A stretch of 64,000 bases of DNA from Morganella morganii (GCF_019243775.1 NZ_CP069157.1:3297418-3361417); one strand, 5' to 3'. Counted from the first letter of the stretch, positions 41,612 through 51,691 are shown. Notes: a model not told the origin generated them from the letters alone. Numbers and translations: made by a program.

Positions 41612-42301
41612 TCAGTTCATAAACAGGCGGACAAAAGATTTGGTATGAACTGCCGCAAGGACGTCGATCACCGGCACATAGGAAGACATCTGTTCAATGT
41701 CGCCGCAGGCTGCAATATCGCAGAAGGTTTCAATGTCGTTGTTCAGCTCAAATAAAATGTGCTGTGTTTCAAAGTGCGTGATCCGCATCAGGCGCATGGC
41801 GGCGCTGAGGATCGTCATTGCGATCCCGTACTGATGCATAACCACCACTTCGCGTTCGCCGATACCCTGTACCGCCATCACAATAGCCTGAGTGACAGGC
41901 TGGGTGCCCGGGGTGTCCCCGCTTTTAATCTGTGCCAGCCACCATGCCACGAGCGGATCGTCAAAAATATGGACAGAAATTTCCGCCAGTTTTTTCCCCA
42001 TCCGCGTTGCCATCAGGCGGGCTTCTTCATTCAGTTTGCGGTTATTCACCGCCCGGTCGACCCGCAGAATGGCGTCGTTATCACCGGCAAGCACTGCGCG
42101 GTGTGCCGCGACAACAGCAATACCGTCACCGCTCGCCGCCTGTTTCAGCGCGGTGCGGACAAAGCCTTTCAGGGTTTCGGCATCATGTACCACACCCGTC
42201 TGAATCGCCGATTCCACACCGTTTGAGAAAGTAAAGGCGCCGACGGGAAGTGCCGAATCACCAAACTGCATGATCCGGATAAGATCAGCCGCTTTCATCA
42301 C
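41612..42301 (-). CDS. ureF: Urease accessory protein UreF
   Basis: All-helical adaptor that binds UreD and UreG and acts as the GTPase regulator during nickel insertion. 229 residues beginning [32 protein letters not shown], the UreF signature. Spaced 21 bp after ureE and 30 bp before ureG. Confidence 0.97.
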   Translation of the reverse strand: MMKAADLIRIMQFGDSALPVGAFTFSNGVESAIQTGVVHDAETLKGFVRTALKQAASGDGIAVVAAHRAVLAGDNDAILRVDRAVNNRKLNEEARLMATRMGKKLAEISVHIFDDPLVAWWLAQIKSGDTPGTQPVTQAIVMAVQGIGEREVVVMHQYGIAMTILSAAMRLMRITHFETQHILFELNNDIETFCDIAACGDIEQMSSYVPVIDVLAAVHTKSFVRLFMN

Positions 42302-42322
42302 ACGTTCTCCCGTTCCGGTCTG

Positions 42323-43006
42323 TCAGTGTTTGTGGTCATGGTCGTGATCGTGGTGATGATCATGACTGTGGCCGTGGTCGTGACTGTGGTCATGATCATG
42401 GCTGTGCCCGTGATCGTGGCCGTGTGAATGTGAGTGCCCGTGGTTATGTGCCACATGCACGTGAGTATCTGTCTCTTCCGCGCCGCCGAACAGCAGACGG
42501 GATTCTGAGTTGGTCAGGATCGGCAGAATGGTTTCGCCTTTGACGAAGGCAAACGTATCATTGCCGAAGCCGTGGGTGCGCATCACCGATTCCATCACTT
42601 TTTCACTGACGGTCAGCGGGACATACACCTTGTTTTCTTTGATAACGGCTTTCCAGTGCTGGTTACCGAGCGCATGGCCCAGTTCAAAACTGATGCGGAT
42701 CTGCTCTTCCGGCGTGCTGCCCTGAAGACGTTTAAGATCAACAACCATGACATCACGCAGATCGATCTGGACAACAACCATCGTATTGGTGGCGTCGTCG
42801 GTGTGGATCACATCTCCGTCAGACAACAGCACGTTGCGATCCAGCGCGATCCCGATATCCAGCCCGTTTTGGGTGTGTTTACGGCAGCGGCTTTTCTGGG
42901 CTTCACGCTGATCGAGGATCAGCATATCCACCGTCATTTCGTTCGCTTTATCAGCCCACGCCTGATCTTTTCTGACGTTGCCGAGAATGTGCTCAATGAG
43001 GATCAT
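42323..43006 (-). CDS. ureE: Nickel metallochaperone UreE with long His tail
   Basis: Dimeric chaperone that supplies Ni2+ to UreG. 227 residues. The N-terminal peptide-binding domain and the metal-binding domain ([13 protein letters not shown] near residue 118) are followed by a C-terminal tail of about 47 residues, more than 20 of which are His, alternating with Asp, Ser and Gly. The tail is rich enough to store nickel. Its DNA is a short-period GTGATGNTC-type repeat (about 42330-42470). Confidence 0.97.
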   Translation of the reverse strand: MILIEHILGNVRKDQAWADKANEMTVDMLILDQREAQKSRCRKHTQNGLDIGIALDRNVLLSDGDVIHTDDATNTMVVVQIDLRDVMVVDLKRLQGSTPEEQIRISFELGHALGNQHWKAVIKENKVYVPLTVSEKVMESVMRTHGFGNDTFAFVKGETILPILTNSESRLLFGGAEETDTHVHVAHNHGHSHSHGHDHGHSHDHDHSHDHGHSHDHHHDHDHDHKH

Positions 43007-43062
43007 GGAATTACCTTTTTGTTATGCCCGGCGGGCAGAACAACACCCGCCGGGGAAGTCAA

Positions 43063-44781
43063 TCAGCCGAAGAAATAACGCTGGTTCATCGCCGCCACCG
43101 AGATTGGCTGGCAGGTCGCATGTTCCCCGTTAACTTTCACCGCGAAGGTTTCCGGATCCACTTCGATATCCGGGGTTTCGCCGTTACGGACCAGGTCGCG
43201 TTTGGTAGTGGTGCGCATGCCCTGAACCGCGACAACTTCGCGCTCCAGACCCGCTTTCTCTTTCACGCCATCTTCCAGTGCTGCCTGGGAAACGAAAGTC
43301 ACACAGGTATCCTGCAGGGTTTTACCCATCGCACCAAACATCGGACGATAGAAGACCGGCTGCGGAGTCGGCAGGGAGGCGTTAGGGTCACCCATCGCTG
43401 CCCAGTTGATCATGCCGCCTTTGATAACCAGTTTTGGTTTCGCGCCGAAGAAACGCGGATCCCACAGGACCAGGTCCGCCATTTTGCCGACTTCGACTGA
43501 GCCGAGCACATGGCTGATACCCTGGGCAATCGCCGGGTTGATGGTGATTTTTGCCACGTAACGCAGAACACGGAAGTTATCGTTACCCGCCGCATCTTCC
43601 GGCAGCTTGCCGCGTGCCGCTTTCATCGCGTTAGCGGTCTGGATCACACGCAGCCAGTTCTCACCGACACGGCCCATCGCCTGGGAGTCACTGGAGAACA
43701 TGGAGATAGCACCCATATCATGCAGTACGTTTTCCGCTGCGATGGTTTCCGGACGCACGCGGCTTTCCGCGAAGGAAACGTCAGCCGGGACATTCGGGTT
43801 CAGGTTGTGACATACCATGATCATGTCGAACAGTTCTGCCTGGCTGTTGATGCCGTACGGCAGTGTCGGGTTAGTGGAGCTCGGCAGCACGTTCGGCTGG
43901 CTGACCACTTTGATGATGTCCGGCGCATGACCACCGCCCGCACCTTCGGTGTGGTAAGTATGGATAGTACGGCCTTCAAAGGCTTCGATGGTATCTTCCA
44001 CATACCCGCCTTCGTTCAGACTGTCAGTATGTACCGCAACCTGGATATCATAATCATCTGCCACACGCAGGGCATGACGGATGGCGTTGGAGGTTGCACC
44101 CCAGTCTTCGTGGACTTTCAGACCGGCAACACCGGCAATGATCTGTTCAACCAGCGGATCGCGGGCAAAAGAGTTACCTTTCCCGAGCATACCGACGTTA
44201 ACCGGTAAACCTTCCAGTGAACGCAGCATCGCGCGGATGTTCCACGGACCGGCGGTAACCGTTGTCCCGTTGGTGCCGTCTGTCGGCCCGATACCGCCGC
44301 CGAAGAAGGTGGTGACACCGTTGGACAGCGCCGCATAAGCCTGCTGTGGTGAGATCAGGTGAATGTGGGTATCGATACCCGCCGCTGTCAGGATCAGATG
44401 CTCACCGGAGATAGCATCGGTGGCCACACCGGCGACCATTCCCGGGGTGATACCGTCCTGCAGGTTCGGGTTACCGCTCTTGCCGATACCGACAATTTTA
44501 CCGTCCTTCACACCCACGTCCGCTTTGATGACGCCTAATTTGGCATCCAGGATAGTGACGTTGGTGATAACCAGGTCGAGCACGCCGTTGTCGCTGGTCA
44601 GCGTGTTGTTCGCGCCCATCCCGTCACGGAGGGATTTCCCGCCGCCGTAAACAGATTCTTCGCCGTAACCGCGTAAGTCTTTTTCAATTTCGATATAGAG
44701 ATCGGTATCACCAAGACGGATTTTGTCTCCGGTGGTCGGCCCGAACAGGCCGCAATATTCTTGTCTGGAAATCTGTGGCAT
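43063..44781 (-). CDS. ureC: Urease alpha subunit
   Basis: Catalytic subunit of urease, which hydrolyses urea to ammonia and carbamate in the cytoplasm. The start at 44781 ([20 protein letters not shown]) gives 572 residues; an ATG 13 codons upstream is rejected because relatives start at MPQ or similar. Nickel-site features are [11 protein letters not shown], the carbamylated lysine in [12 protein letters not shown] near residue 222, and the flap histidine in MVCHNLN. Expected trimer with UreA and UreB. Confidence 0.98.
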   Translation of the reverse strand: MPQISRQEYCGLFGPTTGDKIRLGDTDLYIEIEKDLRGYGEESVYGGGKSLRDGMGANNTLTSDNGVLDLVITNVTILDAKLGVIKADVGVKDGKIVGIGKSGNPNLQDGITPGMVAGVATDAISGEHLILTAAGIDTHIHLISPQQAYAALSNGVTTFFGGGIGPTDGTNGTTVTAGPWNIRAMLRSLEGLPVNVGMLGKGNSFARDPLVEQIIAGVAGLKVHEDWGATSNAIRHALRVADDYDIQVAVHTDSLNEGGYVEDTIEAFEGRTIHTYHTEGAGGGHAPDIIKVVSQPNVLPSSTNPTLPYGINSQAELFDMIMVCHNLNPNVPADVSFAESRVRPETIAAENVLHDMGAISMFSSDSQAMGRVGENWLRVIQTANAMKAARGKLPEDAAGNDNFRVLRYVAKITINPAIAQGISHVLGSVEVGKMADLVLWDPRFFGAKPKLVIKGGMINWAAMGDPNASLPTPQPVFYRPMFGAMGKTLQDTCVTFVSQAALEDGVKEKAGLEREVVAVQGMRTTTKRDLVRNGETPDIEVDPETFAVKVNGEHATCQPISVAAMNQRYFFG

Positions 44782-44848
44782 AACGTGTTCCTTATTTCGT
44801 TCAGGATGCCTGTGCATCACTGCCGGAAAATCGTGTCAGGACGGAGAA

Positions 44849-45271
44849 TTACTTCTTCGCTTCTGCTTTATGGCTGAAACCGCGGGCAATTGCCTCGTTC
44901 AGTGCAATCGCTTTTGCCGGACGTTCGCTGGTGGCCACATTATTACCGGCCCAGCCGTCCACCAGGTTGTTAAACCCGTAAACTGTCTGTTTGCCGCCGT
45001 AAGGAATAAGAGAAACTTCAGTTTCATCACCCGGCTCAAAACGGATTGCGGTGGTGGATGAAATATTCAGGCGTTTGCCGTAAGCCGCTTCGCGATCAAA
45101 TTCCAGGGCATGGTTCACTTCAAAGAAATGAAAATGCGAACCGACCTGAATCGGGCGATCCCCGGTGTTACGGACTTTAATTTTGGTTTCCGGCTTACCG
45201 GTATTAAATTCAATCGGGGTATCCGCAAAAATGACTCCGCCTAACGGCGTGGGTTGTTTTGTATTGCTCAT
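44849..45271 (-). CDS. ureB: Urease beta subunit
   Basis: Structural subunit of the (alpha beta gamma)3 enzyme. 140 residues with the conserved [17 protein letters not shown] and [20 protein letters not shown] short basic and alanine-rich tail ([14 protein letters not shown]) extends beyond the common core. Encoded separately from ureA, as in other enterobacteria. Confidence 0.98.
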   Translation of the reverse strand: MSNTKQPTPLGGVIFADTPIEFNTGKPETKIKVRNTGDRPIQVGSHFHFFEVNHALEFDREAAYGKRLNISSTTAIRFEPGDETEVSLIPYGGKQTVYGFNNLVDGWAGNNVATSERPAKAIALNEAIARGFSHKAEAKK

Positions 45272-45300
45272 AATCAGAACCTCACCTTTTTGCTGTACGT

Positions 45301-45603
45301 TTATTTGATTGGGTTATGAACCGTCACCAGACGGCTGCCGTCTGTGAAAATCGCCTCAACCTGCACATTCGGGATTAAATCATCCACCCCTTCCATCACG
45401 TCGGCTTTGGTCAGTACGGTGGCAGCTTCTTTCATCACATCTTCCACTGTTTTGCCGTCACGGGCGCCTTCCAGTGCTGTCACGGTAATAATCGCGACCG
45501 CTTCCGGGTAATTCAGTTTTACCCCTCTGTCGCGACGTCGCTGCGCGACATCCGCCAGGGTATATACCATCAGCTTTTCAACTTCTCTCGGGGTTAATTG
45601 CAT
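45301..45603 (-). CDS. ureA: Urease gamma subunit
   Basis: Smallest urease subunit, 100 residues. It begins [20 protein letters not shown] at 45603; the frame extends 11 codons upstream, but all relatives start here and a GGAGG ribosome binding site is right before it. First gene of ureABCEFGD. No ureR-type regulator is nearby. Confidence 0.98.
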   Translation of the reverse strand: MQLTPREVEKLMVYTLADVAQRRRDRGVKLNYPEAVAIITVTALEGARDGKTVEDVMKEAATVLTKADVMEGVDDLIPNVQVEAIFTDGSRLVTVHNPIK

Positions 45604-46026
45604 AACGCCTCCACAATTGAATGAAAACAGAGTCATCAGACAGCAATCCGGATATCAGTATTCCGGGATACCGTGATTTCAGTTTTTATTTCAGTGACGC
45701 ATCCGCTGAATGCAGACACAATCCGCCACTGACCGCCGGACATGCGCAGGCGCACACCCGGAAATACTAAAGCGTGAAAAATGTAAGCTGTTAATCAGCC
45801 ATAAAAAAAATAAATCATGCACCGCTGTTCTCCTGATAAGAAAACGAGGTTCAGATCCCTTTCAGACTATGCGGAGTTTCCGTTACCGCATATAAATGAA
45901 TTAATATCCGCTACTGTGTTTAAATATAAAATAAATAACCCTGCTGATTTTCAGCAAATAAATAAAAAATACTCATATACGGACGAATTAAAGCGGATTA
46001 TCACCTGTATTCATCCGTCATTCTTA
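45604..46026. promoter_or_regulatory. ureA upstream region
   Basis: About 420 bp between the ABC-ATPase stop and ureA, very AT-rich in the right half. It should contain the urease promoter. I see no NikR-like GTATGA-N16-TCATAC site, no ureR gene, and no remnant of a second ABC ATPase gene. Short frames on the plus strand are not supported. Confidence 0.5.
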
Positions 46027-46824
46027 TTACCGCCTCATCCCGGTATATTTCCGCCCCGCCAGAAAACGGTGTTCCGGCAGTGCGTCCCACAGTGACTGCA
46101 GCCACGGGCTACCTTCCCCGTTCAGTAATGCCTGCGATGTCAGTGTTTCCTGTAAAACCCCGTGACGCAGCACGGCAATCCGGTCAGCAAAGCGGGCGGC
46201 CATCGCCAGATCATGCGTGACCCACAACACACCGCGCCCGTCCGCACACAGCACTTTCAGATGCGCGAGTATCTGCCCCGCATGTTCGTCATCCAGCCAG
46301 GACGTAATTTCATCCGCCAGAATATACTGCGCCCCGGTCAGCGTTGCGCCGCAGGTCAGCACCCGTTTTGCCATCCCGCCGGAGAGCCGGTTCGGAAACG
46401 CATCCGTCAGCTCAGGCCGGAGGTTATAACGTTGCAGCTGGCGCGCCACGTCGTGCATCTTCACATGCATACCGCTGAGTGTGGCCGCGCGTTCCAGCTG
46501 CGGGCCGACCCGCACCAGCGGATTCAGCGCACTCACCCCCTGCGGTACGTAACACAGGGTGTTGCCGCGGTGCAGTTGTTTACTCTCTTCCGTCAGGGTT
46601 TCCCCCGCCAGCGAGATAGCACCCCGGCAGCGCATATTATCCGGCAGCAGTCCCAGCGCACTCTGCAGAAGCAGACTTTTGCCTTCCCCGCTGCTGCCGA
46701 CCAGCGCCACCAGCTCACCGGGCTGAACTGCCAGGGAGATATCTGTCAGCAGCGGCTGCCAGCGTTTTTTCCGCAGCCAGCTGAACTGTGCGACATCAAT
46801 GGCAAGCCGGTCAAATTTCAGCAT
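46027..46824 (-). CDS. ABC transporter ATP-binding protein (NikD/OppD-like)
   Basis: A 265-residue ATPase with Walker A GSSGEGKS near residue 43, signature LSGGMAKR near residue 148, and Walker B YILADEITSWLDD. The Walker B is followed by Ile instead of the usual Pro. It energises the two permeases upstream. It is the only ATPase in this cluster, whereas nickel/peptide transporters of this class normally have two (NikD and NikE). Its start overlaps the preceding permease stop by one base. Confidence 0.88.
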   Translation of the reverse strand: MLKFDRLAIDVAQFSWLRKKRWQPLLTDISLAVQPGELVALVGSSGEGKSLLLQSALGLLPDNMRCRGAISLAGETLTEESKQLHRGNTLCYVPQGVSALNPLVRVGPQLERAATLSGMHVKMHDVARQLQRYNLRPELTDAFPNRLSGGMAKRVLTCGATLTGAQYILADEITSWLDDEHAGQILAHLKVLCADGRGVLWVTHDLAMAARFADRIAVLRHGVLQETLTSQALLNGEGSPWLQSLWDALPEHRFLAGRKYTGMRR

Positions 46825-47630
46825 TATGCGATCCTCAGCCAGAGCTGTTGTAAGGCTTTCGCAAACTGATCAAACAGTAACACCAGTCCGACCAGCACCA
46901 GTCCCGGGAAAAATGCCAGCCACCAGGCACCGGTACTGAGATAGCGCAGTGCATCTGACAGCAGGATCCCCAGTGATGCCTCATGCGGCGCAAGCCCGAA
47001 GCCCAGAAAACTGAGCGCCGCACTGTGCAGTACCGAATGCGGGAACATCAGCAGTGTGCCGACAATCCACTGCGGTAATAACATTGGCAGATAATGATGA
47101 CGCCAGCAATACAATCGCGAATTTCCCATGCGTTGTGCCAGCATCACATAATCCGTTTCCCGCACCCGCAGAATTTCCGAGCGCAGGATCAGCGTCAGTT
47201 TCGGCCAGTGTGTCAGGGCTATCGCCCAGATCACGCCGGATTTTCCGCCGCCCAGGGTGAAACAGATTAAAATCAGCAGCAGCAGATGCGGCAGCGCCAG
47301 CAGTGCATCAATCACCCCGCGCACCAGATAATCTGTTCCTTTGTTAACCGTTGATAACCCGGCCATTGTCAGCGCCACCAGCCCGCTGGTCAGGGCGGAA
47401 ATCAGTCCGATCTGCAGACTGGTTGCCATGCCCTGAAAAGTGCGATCCCACAGATCACGCCCCAGGCTGTCAGTGCCGAACCAGTGCGTGACAGACGGTG
47501 CCTGCCGCCGCGCCAGGAAATCCATATCAATATCAGTGTGTGTGATCCATATGGCATAGACGCCCAGCAGGATCAGCATCAGTAATGTGCCCGTCAGTTT
47601 TAACAGCGCACGGTTCGGGTTATACGTCAT
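46824..47630 (-). CDS. ABC transporter permease 2 (NikC/DppC-like)
   Basis: A 268-residue inner-membrane protein with about six hydrophobic segments. The N-terminal HWFGTDSLGRDLWDRTFQG motif is diagnostic of the DppC/NikC subfamily, and LTHWPKLTLILRSEILRVRETDYVMLAQRMG is the EAA loop that contacts the ATPase. Overlaps the upstream permease gene by four bases. Confidence 0.9.
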   Translation of the reverse strand: MTYNPNRALLKLTGTLLMLILLGVYAIWITHTDIDMDFLARRQAPSVTHWFGTDSLGRDLWDRTFQGMATSLQIGLISALTSGLVALTMAGLSTVNKGTDYLVRGVIDALLALPHLLLLILICFTLGGGKSGVIWAIALTHWPKLTLILRSEILRVRETDYVMLAQRMGNSRLYCWRHHYLPMLLPQWIVGTLLMFPHSVLHSAALSFLGFGLAPHEASLGILLSDALRYLSTGAWWLAFFPGLVLVGLVLLFDQFAKALQQLWLRIA

Positions 47631-48595
47631 GATTCGCGGATCACTCCCTGATTCACGCGGCGCAGTAAAATATCCGCCGTGCTGTTACCGATAAAAATCA
47701 GGATCGCGCAAAACATCACAATACCCATCAGCAGCGGGATATCCCCCCGCAGCCCCGCGTCTATCGTCGCCTGTCCCAGTCCGGGATAGGCGAACACTTT
47801 CTCCGCCAGCAGTGAACCGCTCAGCAGTTCCCCCACAGAGGCAAACTGTAAACAGAGTGCCGGGGTAATGGCGTGACGCAGCACATGAAATTTAATCATC
47901 GGCCAGCCTTTATCCCCCTGCGCTTTCGCATAACGGATAAATTCGGTCCCCATCACTTCCGCCACTTTTGCCCGTGTGTGCAGGGCAATGTTACCGACAC
48001 CGAGTAAGCCCAGCGCCAGCACCGGCAGAATCAGGTGATGAATTTTCTGCCCGAAGGTTGCTGTATCCGCATCCTCGCCCATCGGCCAGGCACAGCAGAT
48101 TGGTGCCCAGTTCAGGGTGACCGCAAACAGCGACAGCAGCAGCAACCCTATCCAGAACGTCGGTATCGAAGCCAGCAGATACGACAGTGCCGAAATAATT
48201 TTGTCCGGCCAGCGGTTCAGATAACGCCCGGCCACCAGCCCCAGCAGCAGCCCGGCAATGCCCGAAAGCAGCCAGGCGCTGATAAGGAGTGCCAGTGACG
48301 GCCCGAGCCGCGCCGAAATCACCTCTGACACCGGCGCGTTATACAGCATAGAGTAACCGAGATCGCCCCGCAGCATCTGTGAGAACCAGATCCAGAACCG
48401 CTGCCACAGCGGCTGATCCAGTCCCCAGCGGGCGGCAATCGCCGGATACTGCTCCGGCGGCACATGCAGCAGATCATTTCCGATATAGGCTCTGATCGGG
48501 TCAATTGGCGAATAGCTCAGGAGGATAAATACCCCCGCCGCCGTGACCGTCAGCAGACAAACAAACCGCACGAAAAGGAGCAGGGCACTGCGCAT
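47627..48595 (-). CDS. ABC transporter permease 1 (NikB/DppB-like)
   Basis: A 322-residue inner-membrane protein with about six hydrophobic segments. The pattern LSYSPIDPIRAYIGN near the start, RWGLDQPLWQRFW, and the EAA-type loop LHTRAKVAEVMGTEFIRYAKAQGDKG place it in the DppB/NikB subfamily. Overlaps the binding-protein stop by one base, so the four genes form one transcription unit. Confidence 0.9.
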   Translation of the reverse strand: MRSALLLFVRFVCLLTVTAAGVFILLSYSPIDPIRAYIGNDLLHVPPEQYPAIAARWGLDQPLWQRFWIWFSQMLRGDLGYSMLYNAPVSEVISARLGPSLALLISAWLLSGIAGLLLGLVAGRYLNRWPDKIISALSYLLASIPTFWIGLLLLSLFAVTLNWAPICCAWPMGEDADTATFGQKIHHLILPVLALGLLGVGNIALHTRAKVAEVMGTEFIRYAKAQGDKGWPMIKFHVLRHAITPALCLQFASVGELLSGSLLAEKVFAYPGLGQATIDAGLRGDIPLLMGIVMFCAILIFIGNSTADILLRRVNQGVIRES

Positions 48596-50190
48596 TATTT
48601 ACAGGTCCAGGCCCAGTCATCCACACTGTTGAGCAGTGACCATGACCCGTGGATCTCCGGTGCCCCCTTGCCCAAATCAACACAATCACTCACCACATAG
48701 GTATGCTGTACATTCAGCAGCCACGCCCAGGCGGCATCCCCTTTAATCCCGGTACCGGTTTTGCCGTTCCAGTCCACCTGCTGCCAGACAGGAATGGCGG
48801 CTTCCTGATCCGGCGCACTCATGGCTTTCTCAAGAATGGCATCCACCTGCGGATTTTTGTAATAGCCCGGGTTGTAGAATTCCACACCCGCCGCTTTGCT
48901 GCTGTAGTGATGGACTAACTCCATCGGATCCAGGCTGCCCCAGCCGAACAGCGTCGGGTTGGCGTGCATATGGCGTTCGACGGTTTCCCAGCTGCCGGAC
49001 TGTAAATCCAGTTCAATGCCGATTGGTTTCAGGAAGGCGCGGATAGCCTGTGCCAGGTCACGGCGGGTGGTATCCCCGCTGGTGTACCACAGCGTCAGTT
49101 TGGCGACTTTGCCGTCTTTCTCACGCAGCCCGTCTTTATTGAGTTTCCAGCCGGCTTCTTCCAGAATCTGTTTTGCTTTTTCCGCATCACCATCTTTAAA
49201 GGCGGCTTCCGGGTTGTTCCACGGCAGGCCGTGAACACCGGTAAAGGCCGGTACGGCGTACCCTTCCATCACCTGCTCAGACAGCAGTTTGCGGTCAATC
49301 GCATAGTTGATGGCTTTACGGATGGCAACATCAGAGGTGATATCGTTACCGATCGGGTAACCCTGTGCATCTTTTTCACCGGCTTTCGGGATAGGGAAAA
49401 CAATACCGCGGTTTTCCACGCTGGCGCGTTCCACCAGTTTCATCCCTTTGACATCACCGGCAGTTGCGGCAATCACCGGCGGAATGCGGACAACCTCAAG
49501 CTGGCGGCTCTGTGCGGCAGCAAAGGCGGCATCCTCATCCAGGAAGACAAACACCAGCTTGTTAAAGTCATTTTTCGGCCCGGCGTAGTACGGGTTAGCC
49601 TCAACAATCAGCTGCTGGCCCGGCTGGAAAGCTACCAGGCGGTACGGCCCGGCACCCACCGGTTTTTGGGCATACTGTCTGGCATCATATTTATCGGCGG
49701 ATACAATGCCGAGAGAGCCGAGCACGTTGATAAACGTACTCTGAGGTTCGGACAGGGTGATTTTCACTGTCAGCGGATCAATTTCCTCTGCTTTGGCAAA
49801 GTTACCCATATCGATTTTACCGCCGCCGGCGGCCGCATTGTTATAGGTGAACGCCACATCTTTGGCGGTCAGCGGGGAGCCGTCAGAGAATTTCAGGTCT
49901 TTTTTCAGCTTCAGTGTCCACTCTTTGCCGTCGGCATTGTGGTCGTAGCTGTCCAGCAGGTAGCTGTGCCAGGAAAGATCGGCCTTTTGTTTGAGCAGCG
50001 GGCTGTGCAGTAACAGATAACTGCCGTGGCTCCAGCCGAGCATCGGGTCAAACCCTTCTGTCGGTTCTGCGCCGATGGCCAGCCGCAATGTATGACCGGT
50101 ATTTTCTGCCGCAGCCAGCGCTGAAGCACTGATTGCTGTACCTAACAGCAGAGAGACGAGTGTTCTTGCAAAAACTGACTTTTTAGTCAT
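48595..50190 (-). CDS. Periplasmic substrate-binding protein, family 5 (nickel/peptide type)
   Basis: A 531-residue exported binding protein with a signal peptide (VSLLLGTAISASALA, cleavage near residue 27). It has the family 5 pattern WTLKLKKDLKFSDGSPLTAKDVAFTYN near residue 90. Family 5 proteins bind oligopeptides, nickel (NikA) or metal-chelate complexes. Location directly upstream of urease, as with Yersinia yntABCDE, suggests nickel or a nickel complex, but the ligand is not proven by sequence. Confidence 0.88.
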   Translation of the reverse strand: MTKKSVFARTLVSLLLGTAISASALAAAENTGHTLRLAIGAEPTEGFDPMLGWSHGSYLLLHSPLLKQKADLSWHSYLLDSYDHNADGKEWTLKLKKDLKFSDGSPLTAKDVAFTYNNAAAGGGKIDMGNFAKAEEIDPLTVKITLSEPQSTFINVLGSLGIVSADKYDARQYAQKPVGAGPYRLVAFQPGQQLIVEANPYYAGPKNDFNKLVFVFLDEDAAFAAAQSRQLEVVRIPPVIAATAGDVKGMKLVERASVENRGIVFPIPKAGEKDAQGYPIGNDITSDVAIRKAINYAIDRKLLSEQVMEGYAVPAFTGVHGLPWNNPEAAFKDGDAEKAKQILEEAGWKLNKDGLREKDGKVAKLTLWYTSGDTTRRDLAQAIRAFLKPIGIELDLQSGSWETVERHMHANPTLFGWGSLDPMELVHHYSSKAAGVEFYNPGYYKNPQVDAILEKAMSAPDQEAAIPVWQQVDWNGKTGTGIKGDAAWAWLLNVQHTYVVSDCVDLGKGAPEIHGSWSLLNSVDDWAWTCK

Positions 50191-50859
50191 TACTTGTCCT
50201 TACCTAACTAAAATTTACAATGTTTAATTTTGAGTTAATCCGGCGTTACGCAAAATCACCTATAAAAAATTAATCTACCAAAGAAAACAGAGTTTATACC
50301 ACTAAAATCACGTCCGAAAATGATGCATATTAATGAATCGTGGTAAAAATCGGATTTCTCATATATTAAATTCTTTTATTCAATCCTGCTGCTGAATAAT
50401 AACATCATTACATATTTCTCTGATAATTTCAGAATGAAATATTTTGTAACAACCTACCCGTAAACAGACTAAAAATGATTATTTGCCAAAGCATTATGAT
50501 GTTTACACACGGGCTCGCAGGTGATGTTATCAGCATGACAGTTACACATTTCTTAACAGCTTAACACACTCTTTTTGATTATAACGGTTGAATTCTCTTT
50601 AGTATTATATATTAATAATATTAATTATTTTCTTTCGGAAAATATAATCATAACACGTCATCACAGGATTTTATCCAGGTCTGAACCCGCTTTACTGCGC
50701 CTGTTGCAATATGAGTAACTGAAACTCATTCAGATAAATTAAGAAAACCACAGAAAAACCGAAATATTAAGCAGAGAAAAGATAACAAGGGAAACAAAAA
50801 TGCGGAAAATACAGACAATTCCTGGTAATAAAAACGTAACTTCGGGAATTGTCTGCTGG
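50191..50859. other. Binding protein - TonB-like gene intergenic region
   Basis: About 670 bp, very AT-rich, no supported gene. It must hold the promoter for the ABC transporter operon. An 11-bp inverted repeat near its right end is listed separately. I did not find a NikR consensus operator. A 46-codon plus-strand frame (50801-50941) overlaps the tonB-like 3' end and is not called. Confidence 0.45.
50812..50855 (-). repeat. Inverted repeat after the TonB-like gene
   Basis: CAGACAATTCC (50812-50822) and GGAATTGTCTG (50845-50855) are perfect 11-bp inverted arms around a 22-base AT-rich centre, starting five bases after the tonB-like stop codon. It probably acts as a terminator or an mRNA 3' end structure. 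There is no clean T tract, so a regulator site is also possible. Confidence 0.55.
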
Positions 50860-51639
50860 TTACAGGTAAAAACCGATGGGAGTGACTATCTCAATATGAC
50901 CGTTTCTGCCGCGTTCCTGTGGCGGCAGCGGGAAAGGTGATGCCCGTTGTACGGTGGCAAGCGCTTCTTTATCGAGCAGTTTTGTGCCGGATGAATTAAC
51001 CAGCTCCGCAGAGACAACATTTCCCTGCATGTTCAGAGTCACTTTCACATGAGAAACGCCGGTGGATTTATAGCGCAGCAGTGCGCGCGGATAGCGTTTA
51101 TATTTCGCCAGATGCGAATGTACCGAGCTTTCCCAGCCGGTACTGCCGCTGACCGGCTGCGGTGCATGGCTGGTAAAATCCGCACGGCTCGCGGAACTGT
51201 CGCCCTGACGCGGCGCGGAAGTGCTTTCTGCCAGTACCGGAGACGGATTATCCGTTTCCGGCATTTTGATCTCTGTTACCGGTTTTTTGTCCGCTTTTTT
51301 CTTTGGTTTTTCCGCTTTCCGTGTCCAGGTGCCCTGGTCAGAAACCGCCAGTTTATCGACAGCAGACTCCCGCTCCGGCTCAGCCACCGGCTGTGGTGCC
51401 GGTTGTGACATCACCTGTCTGACACCTTCCGCCTTTTCCGGCGGTGCACTTTCCAGCTGATAAACTCCCGGCATCAGTACAAACGCCGGGGGCAGCATGC
51501 CTTTCGGCTCATCCGCTGAAAAACCCAGCCAGCCCAGAAACAGTGCCAGCAGCAGCGCGTGAGCACCCACACTGGCAGCTGTGCCGCCGACTGAATATCG
51601 CCTGTTCTGATAACAGGCCGCAGCCACATTCAACATCAC
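50860..51639 (-). CDS. TonB-like energy transducer (FusB-like)
   Basis: A 259-residue periplasm-spanning protein. One N-terminal membrane segment (SVGAHALLLALFLGWLGF, with the Ser-His pair typical of TonB) is followed by a Pro/Lys/Glu-rich linker. The C-terminal TonB domain contains HLAKYKRYPRALLRYKSTG and SGTKLLDKEALATVQRASPF. It would couple the ExbBD proton-motive machinery to the receptor at 53396. exbB and exbD are not in the window. It is divergent from the sigma-factor gene and plausibly the FusB equivalent of this cluster. Confidence 0.88.
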   Translation of the reverse strand: MMLNVAAACYQNRRYSVGGTAASVGAHALLLALFLGWLGFSADEPKGMLPPAFVLMPGVYQLESAPPEKAEGVRQVMSQPAPQPVAEPERESAVDKLAVSDQGTWTRKAEKPKKKADKKPVTEIKMPETDNPSPVLAESTSAPRQGDSSASRADFTSHAPQPVSGSTGWESSVHSHLAKYKRYPRALLRYKSTGVSHVKVTLNMQGNVVSAELVNSSGTKLLDKEALATVQRASPFPLPPQERGRNGHIEIVTPIGFYL

Positions 51640-51691
51640 TCAACTCACTTTTTTAATCGTTATTCACGTATTTCAATTTGTAAAATTACAG

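Noticed and set aside
42326..42475. Repetitive GTGATG-type sequence as a possible CRISPR or satellite
   Set aside because: It is the codon repeat for the His/Asp tail of UreE; there are no spacers or constant-length repeats.
45604..46026. Search for a degraded second ABC ATPase gene or a NikR operator
   Set aside because: No Walker or signature motif in any frame and no GTATGA-N16-TCATAC match; the region appears to be a plain promoter region.
50801..50941. A 46-codon plus-strand ORF (MRKIQTIPGN...) with an AAGGG upstream
   Set aside because: About half of it is antisense to the end of the tonB-like gene and it runs through the inverted repeat at 50812-50855; more likely a chance frame.
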